From Nitrospira sp. (GTDB taxonomy: Bacteria; Nitrospirota; Nitrospiria; Nitrospirales; Nitrospiraceae): a DNA stretch of 64,000 nucleotides. The notes below the pieces were generated by a model. It saw nothing but the letters and a program-made list of their open reading frames with translations. It made no database searches and had not been told where the DNA came from. Location: positions 267,001 to 331,000 of the forward strand of contig CP126121.1 in assembly GCA_030123625.1 (NCBI GenBank), read 5' to 3'. The translations under genes and the position numbers were made by a program. Positions 1-6,432 of the stretch are shown here, piece after piece. Numbering within the stretch: the first letter of the stretch is position 1; each line of letters opens with the position of its first letter.

Positions 1-741
1 ATGGGTTTTTCACGTGTTAAGCAATTCGAATGGGAGTCGACGTTCGTCGGTGGGAAATATGCGATCGCGGTCGACCTGCACAAGCGGATGACTAGCCAAG
101 AATTTAGTTGTCCGCTTGATTTTGAGTACCTATTGAAGCGTCTCAAGTCTGTCGTTATCGACGGTATCAAAGTCGGTACGCTGTCGCCAGAGGTTACCCT
201 GCTCATGCTTGCCGTCCAGATTACCAAAGACGCCGGGACTCCTTATTTGCAGCTAATCAAGATCTGCGATATTGATCAACTTTTTCGCGCGCATCTAGAT
301 TTTGATTTGAGAGGCACTCTGAGCCAAGCGAACGAACTTGGCTGTGAGCGGATGGTTCTATTTAGTTTATGCTTGGCGCACCATCTTCTAGGCACGCCTC
401 TTCCACAAGAAATCCTCGACGAGGCGCACGCCCAACCGGTCATTCATCAACTTGTGGAGTTTACGCGCCGGCGGCTTTTTGATGGCCCCGACTGGGGTGC
501 TAACGATCGTCGGTCGATTGACCTATTTCGCTGGCATGTGCGTGAACGCGTACGAGATAAACTCCACCCCTACTACATACGCTATGTGCATGCTACCTTT
601 GTTCCTTGCAGCCTCGACGGGCAGCTTTTGTCTCTGCCTGAGAGGTTCGCATTTCTGCATTACATCATCCGCCCGATACGGCTGACATGCAAGTACGGCC
701 TGCTTTTTCTTCGAGGTCGTATCGAAAGGAACGTGCCATAG
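1..741 (+). CDS. Nucleotidyltransferase-fold family protein (NTP_transf_5-like), 5' end cut by window
   Basis: The frame is open from the first base, so the start is probably outside the window and the ATG at base 1 may be internal. The visible 246 residues match the C-terminal two thirds of the uncharacterised nucleotidyltransferase family often found beside peptide-modification genes. The family pattern is seen as LSPEVTLLMLAVQ (about residues 61-73), KICDIDQLFRAH (about 87-98), then GCERMVLFSLCLAHHLLG with a hydrophobic, Arg-rich tail. The catalytic GS-D-x-D part would lie upstream and is not visible. It converges on the precursor-like array at 965-4212. Members of this family occur in lasso-peptide and other RiPP neighbourhoods, so a link to the array is possible but is inferred from position only. 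The function is unknown. Confidence 0.6.
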   Translation: MGFSRVKQFEWESTFVGGKYAIAVDLHKRMTSQEFSCPLDFEYLLKRLKSVVIDGIKVGTLSPEVTLLMLAVQITKDAGTPYLQLIKICDIDQLFRAHLDFDLRGTLSQANELGCERMVLFSLCLAHHLLGTPLPQEILDEAHAQPVIHQLVEFTRRRLFDGPDWGANDRRSIDLFRWHVRERVRDKLHPYYIRYVHATFVPCSLDGQLLSLPERFAFLHYIIRPIRLTCKYGLLFLRGRIERNVP

Positions 742-964
742 GGAGTCCTAAAACCATTTTGATTCAGGGTCATGATTCGGGGTTACATTTTGTTCTGTGC
801 ATGTCTTTCTTACCGCTTATTGGCTCCGGAATAAGTGACCGTCCTGATTGTCTTGCCCCACGACGACCGCGTCTGGCGGGTGCTGTAGAAATCTGCTGAG
901 TGCCTGACACAGGACACTATTCGCCGTCACCGCCATTCAGAGCCAGTGCCGATCCCTCAGCCCG

Positions 965-1204
965 TCATCTCAAGATCCCACCGATCGTGAACGGTGGGAG
1001 CCCCGCGAAAAAGCGGCATATGAGATCACTGCCGCCGTTTGCCCTACATCGGAGGTAGGCACCTATATCAGGATCCCCGACCGATCCGAGGCGAAATTGC
1101 GGCATAACATTGTCTCCGCCCCATATATAGGAAGATACCTTCCCTTGATAGGAGCTTGTAGTTGGACCAAGTGATGATTCCGCATTAAATCCCGGCATAG
1201 TCAT
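965..1204 (-). CDS. Precursor-like peptide with conserved N-terminal leader (last of the array)
   Basis: A 79-aa protein whose N-terminus MTMPGFNAESSL is a variant of the leader shared by the upstream small genes. ATG 1204 was chosen because AGGAGG sits six bases upstream; a longer reading would start at TTG 1210. The C-terminal part is Gly-rich and has only two cysteines (YLRCRANGG...LICRFF), unlike the Cys-rich siblings, so it may be a degenerate or differently modified member. There is no signal peptide. It is the promoter-distal gene of the minus-strand array. Function unknown; a role as substrate of the PatG-like proteins upstream is an inference from operon membership and leader similarity. 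Confidence 0.6.
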   Translation of the reverse strand: MTMPGFNAESSLGPTTSSYQGKVSSYIWGGDNVMPQFRLGSVGDPDIGAYLRCRANGGSDLICRFFAGLPPFTIGGILR

Positions 1205-1460
1205 TGTCAACCTCCTATTTTCGGACTTATCGGTTTATGGTCGCAGACGATGCGGTTGTTTTGACTCATCGCATCGTGTGCCCGGCACGTTTAGTCACGA
1301 ACCACTTCGTAGCCAACGCAGAGGATAGTGGAAATCGGTCCTTCTCCTTTCATCCATCGGTGCTGGCCGCCGTTGTCGCCACACACTGAAGCAGGCTAAA
1401 GAGCAGTAGGCTAAGCATAAGAGCCGATTAAACGGCGGCGATGTCACTCTGAAACAATCC

Positions 1461-1670
1461 CTATTTGTACCAAAATATTGGGTCAGAATAACAAATACAT
1501 TTACAGTTCCCATTTCCATAACAATAGCAATCACACCATGGAGTAGAAAATATGAGCGCTGGGACGACTCTCAATCCGTTGCTCATTCCTGCGATCTGCA
1601 TATTTCGGTAATCTTTAGTCCTGTACATGCTCGCTTCTGCGGTAAATCCTGGCAAATTCAAGGCGTTCAT
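1461..1670 (-). CDS. Precursor-like peptide with CxCxC...CxCxC core
   Basis: A 69-aa protein. The open frame extends to 1733, but ATG 1670 is preferred: it has AGGAGGAG about nine bases upstream and puts the conserved leader (MNALNLPGFTAEASMYRT, then DY) at the N-terminus, as in the siblings. The C-terminus is short and striking: two runs of alternating cysteines, WCDCYCY and NCKCICY, separated by GNG, followed by an aromatic tail ending FWYK. The symmetrical six-Cys arrangement could bind metal, form disulfides or carry thioether or azoline modification; the sequence alone does not decide. No signal peptide. Neighbours on both sides carry the same leader. Confidence 0.65.
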   Translation of the reverse strand: MNALNLPGFTAEASMYRTKDYRNMQIAGMSNGLRVVPALIFSTPWCDCYCYGNGNCKCICYSDPIFWYK

Positions 1671-1739
1671 CTCATGTCTCCTCCTCTGAGACTTGATAAA
1701 CCGGGCTGAACGCGATGCGCCTCCCTCCCTCACTACTTT

Positions 1740-2249
1740 TCATGCACACGATGCACAGCGCCATCCGCATGTCTCCCCATAGCACTTCCGTCGTTCGCGC
1801 AGCGCCTCGGCATTAATCGCATTGCACCAGGTGTCGGAGCCTTCACACGGTTCTAAAGGATGTGCAATATCACACTCCTTTTTGCATTCCCTGCAAATAT
1901 CACGGTCATAATTGGGATTGGGTTGCAGACCTGGCGGACAAGGCACCTCAATGGCAGGATCACCCGTTCCTACACCACCTCCTCCACCTCCGCTATCGGA
2001 TGGCCCGCCAGGTACACTCGACCCACCGCTTCCGGCCCAGGAAGGATCGGGAATGCAGGTCATGTTCTCGCCCTCACCAAGCTGCAGGAAGCCGGGTCTG
2101 CAGCCGAAGACCTCGATTGTCTCGTCCATCATTGCGGGATACATTCGACTGATTATTCGCATCGATGGGGTGTGTACCCGTCCACTGGTTTGGTACCGCA
2201 CGTTGGTCTTATAGAGCGAAGCCTCGGCGGTAAATCGTGGCAAGCTCAT
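1740..2249 (-). CDS. Precursor-like peptide with 12 cysteines and Gly-rich linker
   Basis: A 169-aa protein in three parts. Residues 1-20 are the shared leader (SLPRFTAEASLYKTNVRYQ). Residues about 40-65 form a module with two cysteines, IEVFGCRPGF...GENMTC, also present in the gene at 3398-3937. A Gly/Ser/Pro-rich linker (about 70-98) follows. The C-terminal module holds CRECKKECDIAHPLEPC and ends CGWRCASCA; it resembles the C-terminus of the gene at 2861-3298. GGGAGGGAG precedes the ATG. The 12 cysteines suggest disulfide or metal structure, or many modification sites. No secretion signal is visible. Function unknown; a RiPP-type precursor is the favoured reading. Confidence 0.7.
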   Translation of the reverse strand: MSLPRFTAEASLYKTNVRYQTSGRVHTPSMRIISRMYPAMMDETIEVFGCRPGFLQLGEGENMTCIPDPSWAGSGGSSVPGGPSDSGGGGGGVGTGDPAIEVPCPPGLQPNPNYDRDICRECKKECDIAHPLEPCEGSDTWCNAINAEALRERRKCYGETCGWRCASCA

Positions 2250-2384
2250 GATATCTCCCTCCCATAATTTCGAAAACTCGTTTAGCAGAACGGCATGGGC
2301 GTATCGAGCAAAGGTGGTGCTTGCGCTTGTACCAAGTTACGCTATAACTCACCGGCCTTCCAAAATCACCCCAGGCAGATTTCT

Positions 2385-2744
2385 TCATCCTGGAACGCAG
2401 TTTCCAAACAGGCAAAACGTTCCATTGTGACAGCAGCGTACGCCACCACAGCAAAACATGCCCTCTGGACAACAGCCCCGGTCCGGGGAAGGCGGCGGGG
2501 GTGGTGGAGAAGAAGGTTTCGTACAACAAATCCCCGTTTCTGTACAGGAATCAGGGTCAAACCCAGAACAAAACATCCCGCTAAACCCACTAGGGCAGCT
2601 TGGATCACGAACAGTACAATGGAATCCTTTCGATATTGCGGGAGACACTCGACCATCAAACCCGGTCGCAAAAGCCGCTGTAAGACGATAGTATTTAGTT
2701 GATCTGTCAAGCGTCGCCTCCGCGGTAAAACCTGGTACGTTCAT
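2385..2744 (-). CDS. Precursor-like peptide, knottin-like 14-Cys core
   Basis: A 119-aa protein. ATG 2744 is preferred over ATG 2756 because it puts the conserved leader MNVPGFTAEATL directly at the N-terminus and has GAGGTG just upstream. The body has 14 cysteines: an N-terminal group (HCTV, DPSCPSGF, MFCSGFDPDSC, ICC), a run of prolines, and a C-terminal group CCPEGMFCCGGVRCC...FCLFGNC that resembles small disulfide-knot or granulin-like folds. It sits between two other leader-bearing genes on the same strand. There is no Sec signal, which is unusual for a disulfide-rich peptide. Either leader-dependent export or a cytoplasmic modification seems likely, both inferred. Confidence 0.68.
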   Translation of the reverse strand: MNVPGFTAEATLDRSTKYYRLTAAFATGFDGRVSPAISKGFHCTVRDPSCPSGFSGMFCSGFDPDSCTETGICCTKPSSPPPPPPSPDRGCCPEGMFCCGGVRCCHNGTFCLFGNCVPG

Positions 2745-2860
2745 AATGCACCTCATATGTGCAATATCAGACTCCCCTACAGAAGAGACCGTAGTACCAC
2801 TGAGCAGGTTTCAAAAGCTCGCGCCACACCCAGCCAACAGGTTCCGTTTCATCTACATCT

Positions 2861-3298
2861 TCATATGCAAGGGGCACAATATTCTCGGCAGCGAACTTTG
2901 CAAAGTCTTTGTGCCTGCTCATCCGGATGCTCAATAGCGCATATTCTGTAACATTCGTCACAATTTGCTTGGCTGTAGTTGGCATTCGGTCTTTTTGGAG
3001 GCTTGCACCCACCGCCTCCACTCTCTCCGGGAAAGCCCGGGAACGGCGGATTTTCCATTCCTTCCTGATACGGCCCGCCGGGGGGAGCCCCGCTCTGAAC
3101 CCAGTTCTCAAAGCAATGGAGTTCCGCGCATTCGCCACCTACGCAGTTGCCGCAGTTCACACCGCCGGTATTGATCATGGATGGATTGATCGCATCCATC
3201 ATTGTTGGCACGGAGAACGTGACGGCCTGCATGCCCGTTTGGTAATGCCCATTCGTTTTGTAGAGCGAGGCGTCCGCCGTAAATCGTGGCATCATCAT
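2861..3298 (-). CDS. Precursor-like peptide with 12 cysteines
   Basis: A 145-aa protein. Leader MMMPRFTADASLYKTNGHYQ occupies the first 20 residues. A first Cys cluster (NCGNCVGGECAELHC, about 48-62) is followed by a Pro/Gly linker with PGESGGGG. The C-terminal module NANYSQANCDECYRIC...EHPDE...CKVRCREYCAPCI aligns by eye with the tail of the 1740-2249 gene (N-x-N-Y, C-x-E-C, I-x-H-P-x-E, final C-x-x-C). GGGAGG precedes the first of three consecutive ATGs. Twelve cysteines and no signal peptide. Part of the same minus-strand array as its neighbours. Confidence 0.7.
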   Translation of the reverse strand: MMMPRFTADASLYKTNGHYQTGMQAVTFSVPTMMDAINPSMINTGGVNCGNCVGGECAELHCFENWVQSGAPPGGPYQEGMENPPFPGFPGESGGGGCKPPKRPNANYSQANCDECYRICAIEHPDEQAQRLCKVRCREYCAPCI

Positions 3299-3397
3299 GT
3301 CACACCTCCCTTGTGCAAGGTTGCTCTGAGAACCGTGTCACTCTTAATGCAACTGCACAGTCGGGATTGGGTTTTTCTTTAACCCAATCGACCGGTG

Positions 3398-3937
3398 TCA
3401 ATTCAAATCGTCACATATCTTGACCTCCTTGTCTCCTTGACAACACTGCATCTTTGGATGTACAACCCGTCCCTTCTTTTTTCCCGTGCATTGCACATAA
3501 TGCTGCTTCTCCTCATTTACGCCCTGCGCTATATCATCTTCCTGTTTGCGTAAGCACGGCTTCGCCTCTTTGGACAACAGTTGTCTAGAACTACAGCCGA
3601 ACAAAATAGGTTTGTCCAGGTCAGCATCGGACGGAATGCTTTCACCCCCGTCTTCATCACCGCCACCCGGCCCGCCACTTCCAGAGCCACCACCATCGTG
3701 ACCGCGAGTGCCGAACGGATCTGCTGGATCGACGCAGACCATATTCGCCCCCTCGCCGATTTGAATGAACCCCGCCCTGCACGCGTGGACCTCGATGGGG
3801 CCTTCGTCGCTAATGCCGAGTGCCGGGCCGATCGTGCCCCCCATTTGGTAGGGCAGATTGATCGTGTTTCGATTGGTCTGATAGTGCCCGGTAGTTTTAT
3901 AGAGCGCGGCTTCTGCCGTAAATCGTGGCATCGTCAT
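3398..3937 (-). CDS. Precursor-like peptide with 8 cysteines and Gly-rich linker
   Basis: A 179-aa protein, the longest of the array. It has the leader MTMPRFTAEAALYKTTGHYQ, then the two-Cys module IEVHACRAGF...GANMVC (about 48-69) shared with the gene at 1740-2249, and a Gly/Asp/Ser linker (about 75-100). The Lys-rich C-terminal part contains six further cysteines, including MQCCQGD and KICDDLN. AAAGGAGGG lies upstream of the ATG. The mosaic of leader, common module and unrelated tail supports diversification of the C-terminus. No membrane segment or signal peptide was seen. Function unknown. Confidence 0.68.
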   Translation of the reverse strand: MTMPRFTAEAALYKTTGHYQTNRNTINLPYQMGGTIGPALGISDEGPIEVHACRAGFIQIGEGANMVCVDPADPFGTRGHDGGGSGSGGPGGGDEDGGESIPSDADLDKPILFGCSSRQLLSKEAKPCLRKQEDDIAQGVNEEKQHYVQCTGKKKGRVVHPKMQCCQGDKEVKICDDLN

Positions 3938-4028
3938 GGTTCATCCCTCCTTTCATCCGCCGTTCCAGATGCCAGCGAATGTCGTCCGATCTGCGACCTC
4001 CATCCATCGCGAGGCGATGTGCTTCAGA

Positions 4029-4212
4029 TCACAGACGCACCCTGCATCTCCGAACAAAACAGCCCAACCCAATCCCGGGGGGTGGACAACAAAATTGTCG
4101 GCCATCAATGCATGGGGAACAACGGAAGAAGCCCGGCACGCAGGTGCCTTGCTCGCCTGGTCGCCTCGCCGTACACCTCAGCAGTAAACCCTGGTATATT
4201 GACAATATTCAT
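4029..4212 (-). pseudogene. Frameshifted precursor-like peptide gene
   Basis: From ATG 4212 the frame reads MNIVNIPGFTAEV and then stops after 35 codons at 4105. The +1 frame is open across the same DNA and continues to a TGA at 4029, encoding a Cys-rich tail: GTCVPGFFRCSPCIDGRQFC followed by CPPPG, GCF and RRC. Joining leader and tail would give a normal family member of about 60 residues with seven or more cysteines. One extra base (or two lost) between roughly codons 13 and 20 explains the break. It could be a real lesion, an assembly error, or recoding. It is the first small gene after the PatG-C-like gene. Confidence 0.6.
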
Positions 4213-4238
4213 CTCGCTTCTCCTTCGGACCGTTAGAT

Positions 4239-5144
4239 TTACCGGTCATAGTACGGCGACAGCTTCGTCACCAAGAACGGAAACTCTTCCGTCACATCGC
4301 AGCGTACGCAAAACTTCTCCGTATAATCCGTGTTGCGGTTGGTGTACGCGAAGATGACCTCGACGATCTTGCGCGTGCCGCTTAGCGGTGAAGGCCGCAC
4401 CTCCACCCCGCTCATTGCAAAGTCCCGCGCAAACTGTTCCGCGGCCTTCACATAGATGCCGTGATAGCGCATGGTCAAATAGTTCAGCGCCCGGTGCTCA
4501 TCCGTGGCCCCCGCGTTGTCGGTCATCTCTAGGATCCGATCGAGCACCTCGCCTGCCGCGGCATCAAACTGCTTGCCCGTCGCCTTCTCAGGCCGTGGAA
4601 TGGCTTTAATGAGCGCCTCACGGTCGAACGAGTAGATCTGGTCGAACACGACGATCGGAACCATCAGTCCATTGCACAGCTCCGGCGGCGCAATCGGCCC
4701 CCGCGTGCCGATCACGACATCAAGGTCCAAGGGACTCGGTTGCGGACGAATCGCCTCCACCAATCGATCGACATCCTTTGGATCGCGCGGCATCAAGATA
4801 TAGGTGTCCAACCCTTGAATGGCCAACACCCAGCACATTTGCCGTGCGAGATATCGGTTCTCAGGTTTGGACAGCACGTTGTAGAACGCTTGCTGATCGG
4901 TTTGCCCCGCAGTCTCGGTTCGCCCTGCCGCCTGGGCGAATTCCTTTTCGACCGAGAGACGCGGGAATCGTGCCTCAACCCGGCCGATCGCATATACATA
5001 AGAAACCGGCATAGAGGAAGCGCCAGAACAGGTCGGACAGGACACCTCGGTGATTGGCATGGCCGCGGCGACCTGACCATTGGCAGGAGAGGCCACAGCG
5101 CTATCGATCCGGTTGACTGGTTGCTCGTTCGTTTCGTGGCTCAT
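4239..5144 (-). CDS. Stand-alone PatG C-terminal-domain-like protein
   Basis: A 301-aa protein recognised from conserved blocks of the C-terminal domain of cyanobactin maturation proteases (PatG family): YVYAIGRVEARFP (about 48-60), EKEFAQAAGR, VLSKPENRYLARQMCWVL, PELCNGLMVPIVVFDQIYSF, DNAGATDEHRALNYL and the terminal EEFPFLVTKLSPYYDR. The domain has no assigned enzymatic role in cyanobactin systems. In PatG it is fused behind the protease; here it is a separate gene two genes downstream of the protease. Residues 1-45 are an extra disordered stretch with a CPTC pair (C36, C39). AAAGGAGGAG precedes the ATG. It lies between the 71-aa CGGC gene and the precursor array, so a scaffold or leader-recognition role is plausible but inferred. 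Confidence 0.8.
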   Translation of the reverse strand: MSHETNEQPVNRIDSAVASPANGQVAAAMPITEVSCPTCSGASSMPVSYVYAIGRVEARFPRLSVEKEFAQAAGRTETAGQTDQQAFYNVLSKPENRYLARQMCWVLAIQGLDTYILMPRDPKDVDRLVEAIRPQPSPLDLDVVIGTRGPIAPPELCNGLMVPIVVFDQIYSFDREALIKAIPRPEKATGKQFDAAAGEVLDRILEMTDNAGATDEHRALNYLTMRYHGIYVKAAEQFARDFAMSGVEVRPSPLSGTRKIVEVIFAYTNRNTDYTEKFCVRCDVTEEFPFLVTKLSPYYDR

Positions 5145-5183
5145 CGTTCTCCTCCTTTTATAGGGTGGATGTCCGAGGCATCA

Positions 5184-5399
5184 TCATTTAAACCGGCCGG
5201 TAAAGACCATCCAACGGTTCAGCGCCGCAGCTCGGCGTTCGCACCCGCCGCAAGGGCGTATTCCCATATAGGTGGTCGCCCGCTTGATCACATCGCCCAG
5301 GCCGATCTCTTCCTCAGAAACAAATCCGGGCAGGCGTACTTCATGGGGTTGCCGTCCCTGCCGATCCGCGGAATCGTTTTTTTCGTTTACTGTTGTCAT
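5184..5399 (-). CDS. Small protein with IKRATxxxGIRPCGGCxxRAxxLNRW motif
   Basis: A 71-aa protein. ATG 5399 overlaps the protease stop codon (ATGA) and has AAGGAGG upstream, so translation is probably coupled. Residues about 22-32 read VRLPGFVSEEE, a loose echo of the leader of the downstream array. The second half contains GLGDVIKRATTYMGIRPCGG followed by CERRAAALNRW. This C-x-x-C-x-x-R-A-x-x-L-N-R-W pattern recurs in small bacterial proteins and peptide tails of unknown function. It could be an atypical precursor, a leader-binding adaptor or a metal-binding partner. No signal peptide or membrane segment. Identity beyond the motif is unknown. Confidence 0.7.
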   Translation of the reverse strand: MTTVNEKNDSADRQGRQPHEVRLPGFVSEEEIGLGDVIKRATTYMGIRPCGGCERRAAALNRWMVFTGRFK

Positions 5400-6277
5400 G
5401 CTCGCCTCCTTGCATTCGTGGTCGAAAGAAAGTGATAGGCTGCCATGGCATCCATGAGGGGAGGCACCACCGAGGCTCTTCGCATCGTAGAAGATCGCAT
5501 CAGAGCGAGTTTGATATGGGCGGCACTCATGGAAGGAAATTCCGACCACAAGAGCGCAATCGCCCCCGTCACGAACGGCACTGCGACGCTCGTTCCTCCA
5601 AGCGTGAGAGGTTCACCTTTAGTTCCCAGACTAGTGATGCCCGCACCGGGAGCTAAGAGCCCACGCCTACCCATAGAGCTGCTCAAGTTCGATTCATTCA
5701 GTGGTTTGCCTTGGAGGTCGCATGCCACGACCGGGATGACCCAGGGATGGCGGGTGATTGCGGAGCTGCCGAGCGTGCCTTGATTGCCGGCCGCAGCAAC
5801 GACGAGGACACCACGTCTGGCGCACAGATGGAGCGACTCGTCCAGTGCCTGTTCGCCCTTCGTGGACGGGTGAGCAAGAGCAAGGCTCAGATTGATGACT
5901 CGTACGCTAGCGCCCAGGCAGTCTCGAATCGCCGCAGCAAGTTCTTGAGGCGTGGCGCTCGGCATGGATTCCCTTCCTAAAGTCGTTTCGGGGAAAATGG
6001 ACCGTATAACGAGCGTGCAGTCAGGGCAAATGGCGGGGGCGGGAGAATTCCGCCGTGCAGATAAGATGCCGGCGACAAAGGTGCCATGCAGACATGAGCT
6101 GCTATTGGCATTCGTGCACGAAGCGGCTTGCTTTCCAGAAATCTCGCGGAGGCGCTCGATTGACAGATCAGGATGGTGCGTCAGAACCGGGCCATCGATA
6201 AGTCCTATCTTCACCTCGCTGCGCCCGCTGGTCCTTTCCATCAGCGGGGTGAGTTTGATTAAGTCCAACGGTGCCAT
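5396..6277 (-). CDS. Subtilisin-like (S8) protease of the PatA/PatG cyanobactin type
   Basis: A 293-aa S8 serine protease domain with little else. Catalytic residues are visible: Asp28 in IGLIDGP, His64 in CLHGTFVAGIL, Ser230 in LGGTSVAVPF, with the oxyanion Asn165 in AAAGNQG. There is no signal peptide, so it should act in the cytoplasm, as PatA and PatG do; the size and lack of a propeptide fit that subgroup. ATG 6277 is preferred over GTG 6292 because AAGGA lies about nine bases upstream. It is the first gene of the operon that continues into the CGGC protein, the PatG-C-like protein and the leader-peptide array. The likely role is leader or follower cleavage of those peptides; whether it also macrocyclises cannot be told from sequence. 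Confidence 0.82.
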   Translation of the reverse strand: MAPLDLIKLTPLMERTSGRSEVKIGLIDGPVLTHHPDLSIERLREISGKQAASCTNANSSSCLHGTFVAGILSARRNSPAPAICPDCTLVIRSIFPETTLGRESMPSATPQELAAAIRDCLGASVRVINLSLALAHPSTKGEQALDESLHLCARRGVLVVAAAGNQGTLGSSAITRHPWVIPVVACDLQGKPLNESNLSSSMGRRGLLAPGAGITSLGTKGEPLTLGGTSVAVPFVTGAIALLWSEFPSMSAAHIKLALMRSSTMRRASVVPPLMDAMAAYHFLSTTNARRRA

Positions 6278-6280
6278 GAT

Positions 6281-6303
6281 GTTTTCCTTCACTAAGGGAA
6301 AAC
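6281..6303 (-). promoter_or_regulatory. Hairpin covering the protease ribosome binding site
   Basis: GTTTTCC and GGAAAAC form a perfect 7-bp inverted repeat with a 9-base loop. On the minus strand the 3' arm includes the AAGGA that serves ATG 6277, so folding would hide the ribosome binding site of the first gene of the operon. The palindrome is seen directly; translational control is inferred. Confidence 0.45.
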
Positions 6304-6333
6304 ATGCACAATCATTACCACTTGACGAGGCTT

Positions 6334-6354
6334 AATGAGTTGTGATGACTCATT
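6334..6354. promoter_or_regulatory. Operator-like inverted repeat AATGAGT-N7-ACTCATT
   Basis: A perfect 7-bp inverted repeat with a 7-base spacer lies about 57 bp upstream of the protease ATG. Size and position fit a dimeric regulator site. No regulator gene was found nearby, so the binding protein is unknown. Confidence 0.4.
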
Positions 6355-6420
6355 TACAAGCGGTTCTTTCCTGTGCTTCAGGCCAAGATTTATCTCTGGC
6401 ATCCTCCTTAAACGATATTC

Positions 6421-6432
6421 AGAATTAATTCT
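6421..6432. promoter_or_regulatory. 12-bp palindrome AGAATTAATTCT
   Basis: A perfect palindrome in the AT-rich part of the upstream region. It could be a second operator or chance in AT-rich DNA. Confidence 0.25.

Noticed and set aside
1860-2267. Overlapping plus-strand frames opposite the 169-aa precursor-like gene
   Set aside because: Shadow frames; the minus-strand gene has the conserved leader and a strong ribosome binding site.
2209-2710. Minus-strand frames overlapping the knottin-like gene (2209-2529 and 2366-2710)
   Set aside because: They overlap the leader-bearing frame and lack the leader and ribosome binding site.
3581-4357. 258-codon plus-strand open frame across the array
   Set aside because: It lies antisense to two leader-bearing genes and the end of the PatG-C-like gene, has no ribosome binding site and its composition is that of a shadow frame.
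4740-5435. 231-codon plus-strand frame
   Set aside because: Antisense to the PatG-C-like gene and the CGGC gene; no recognisable domains.
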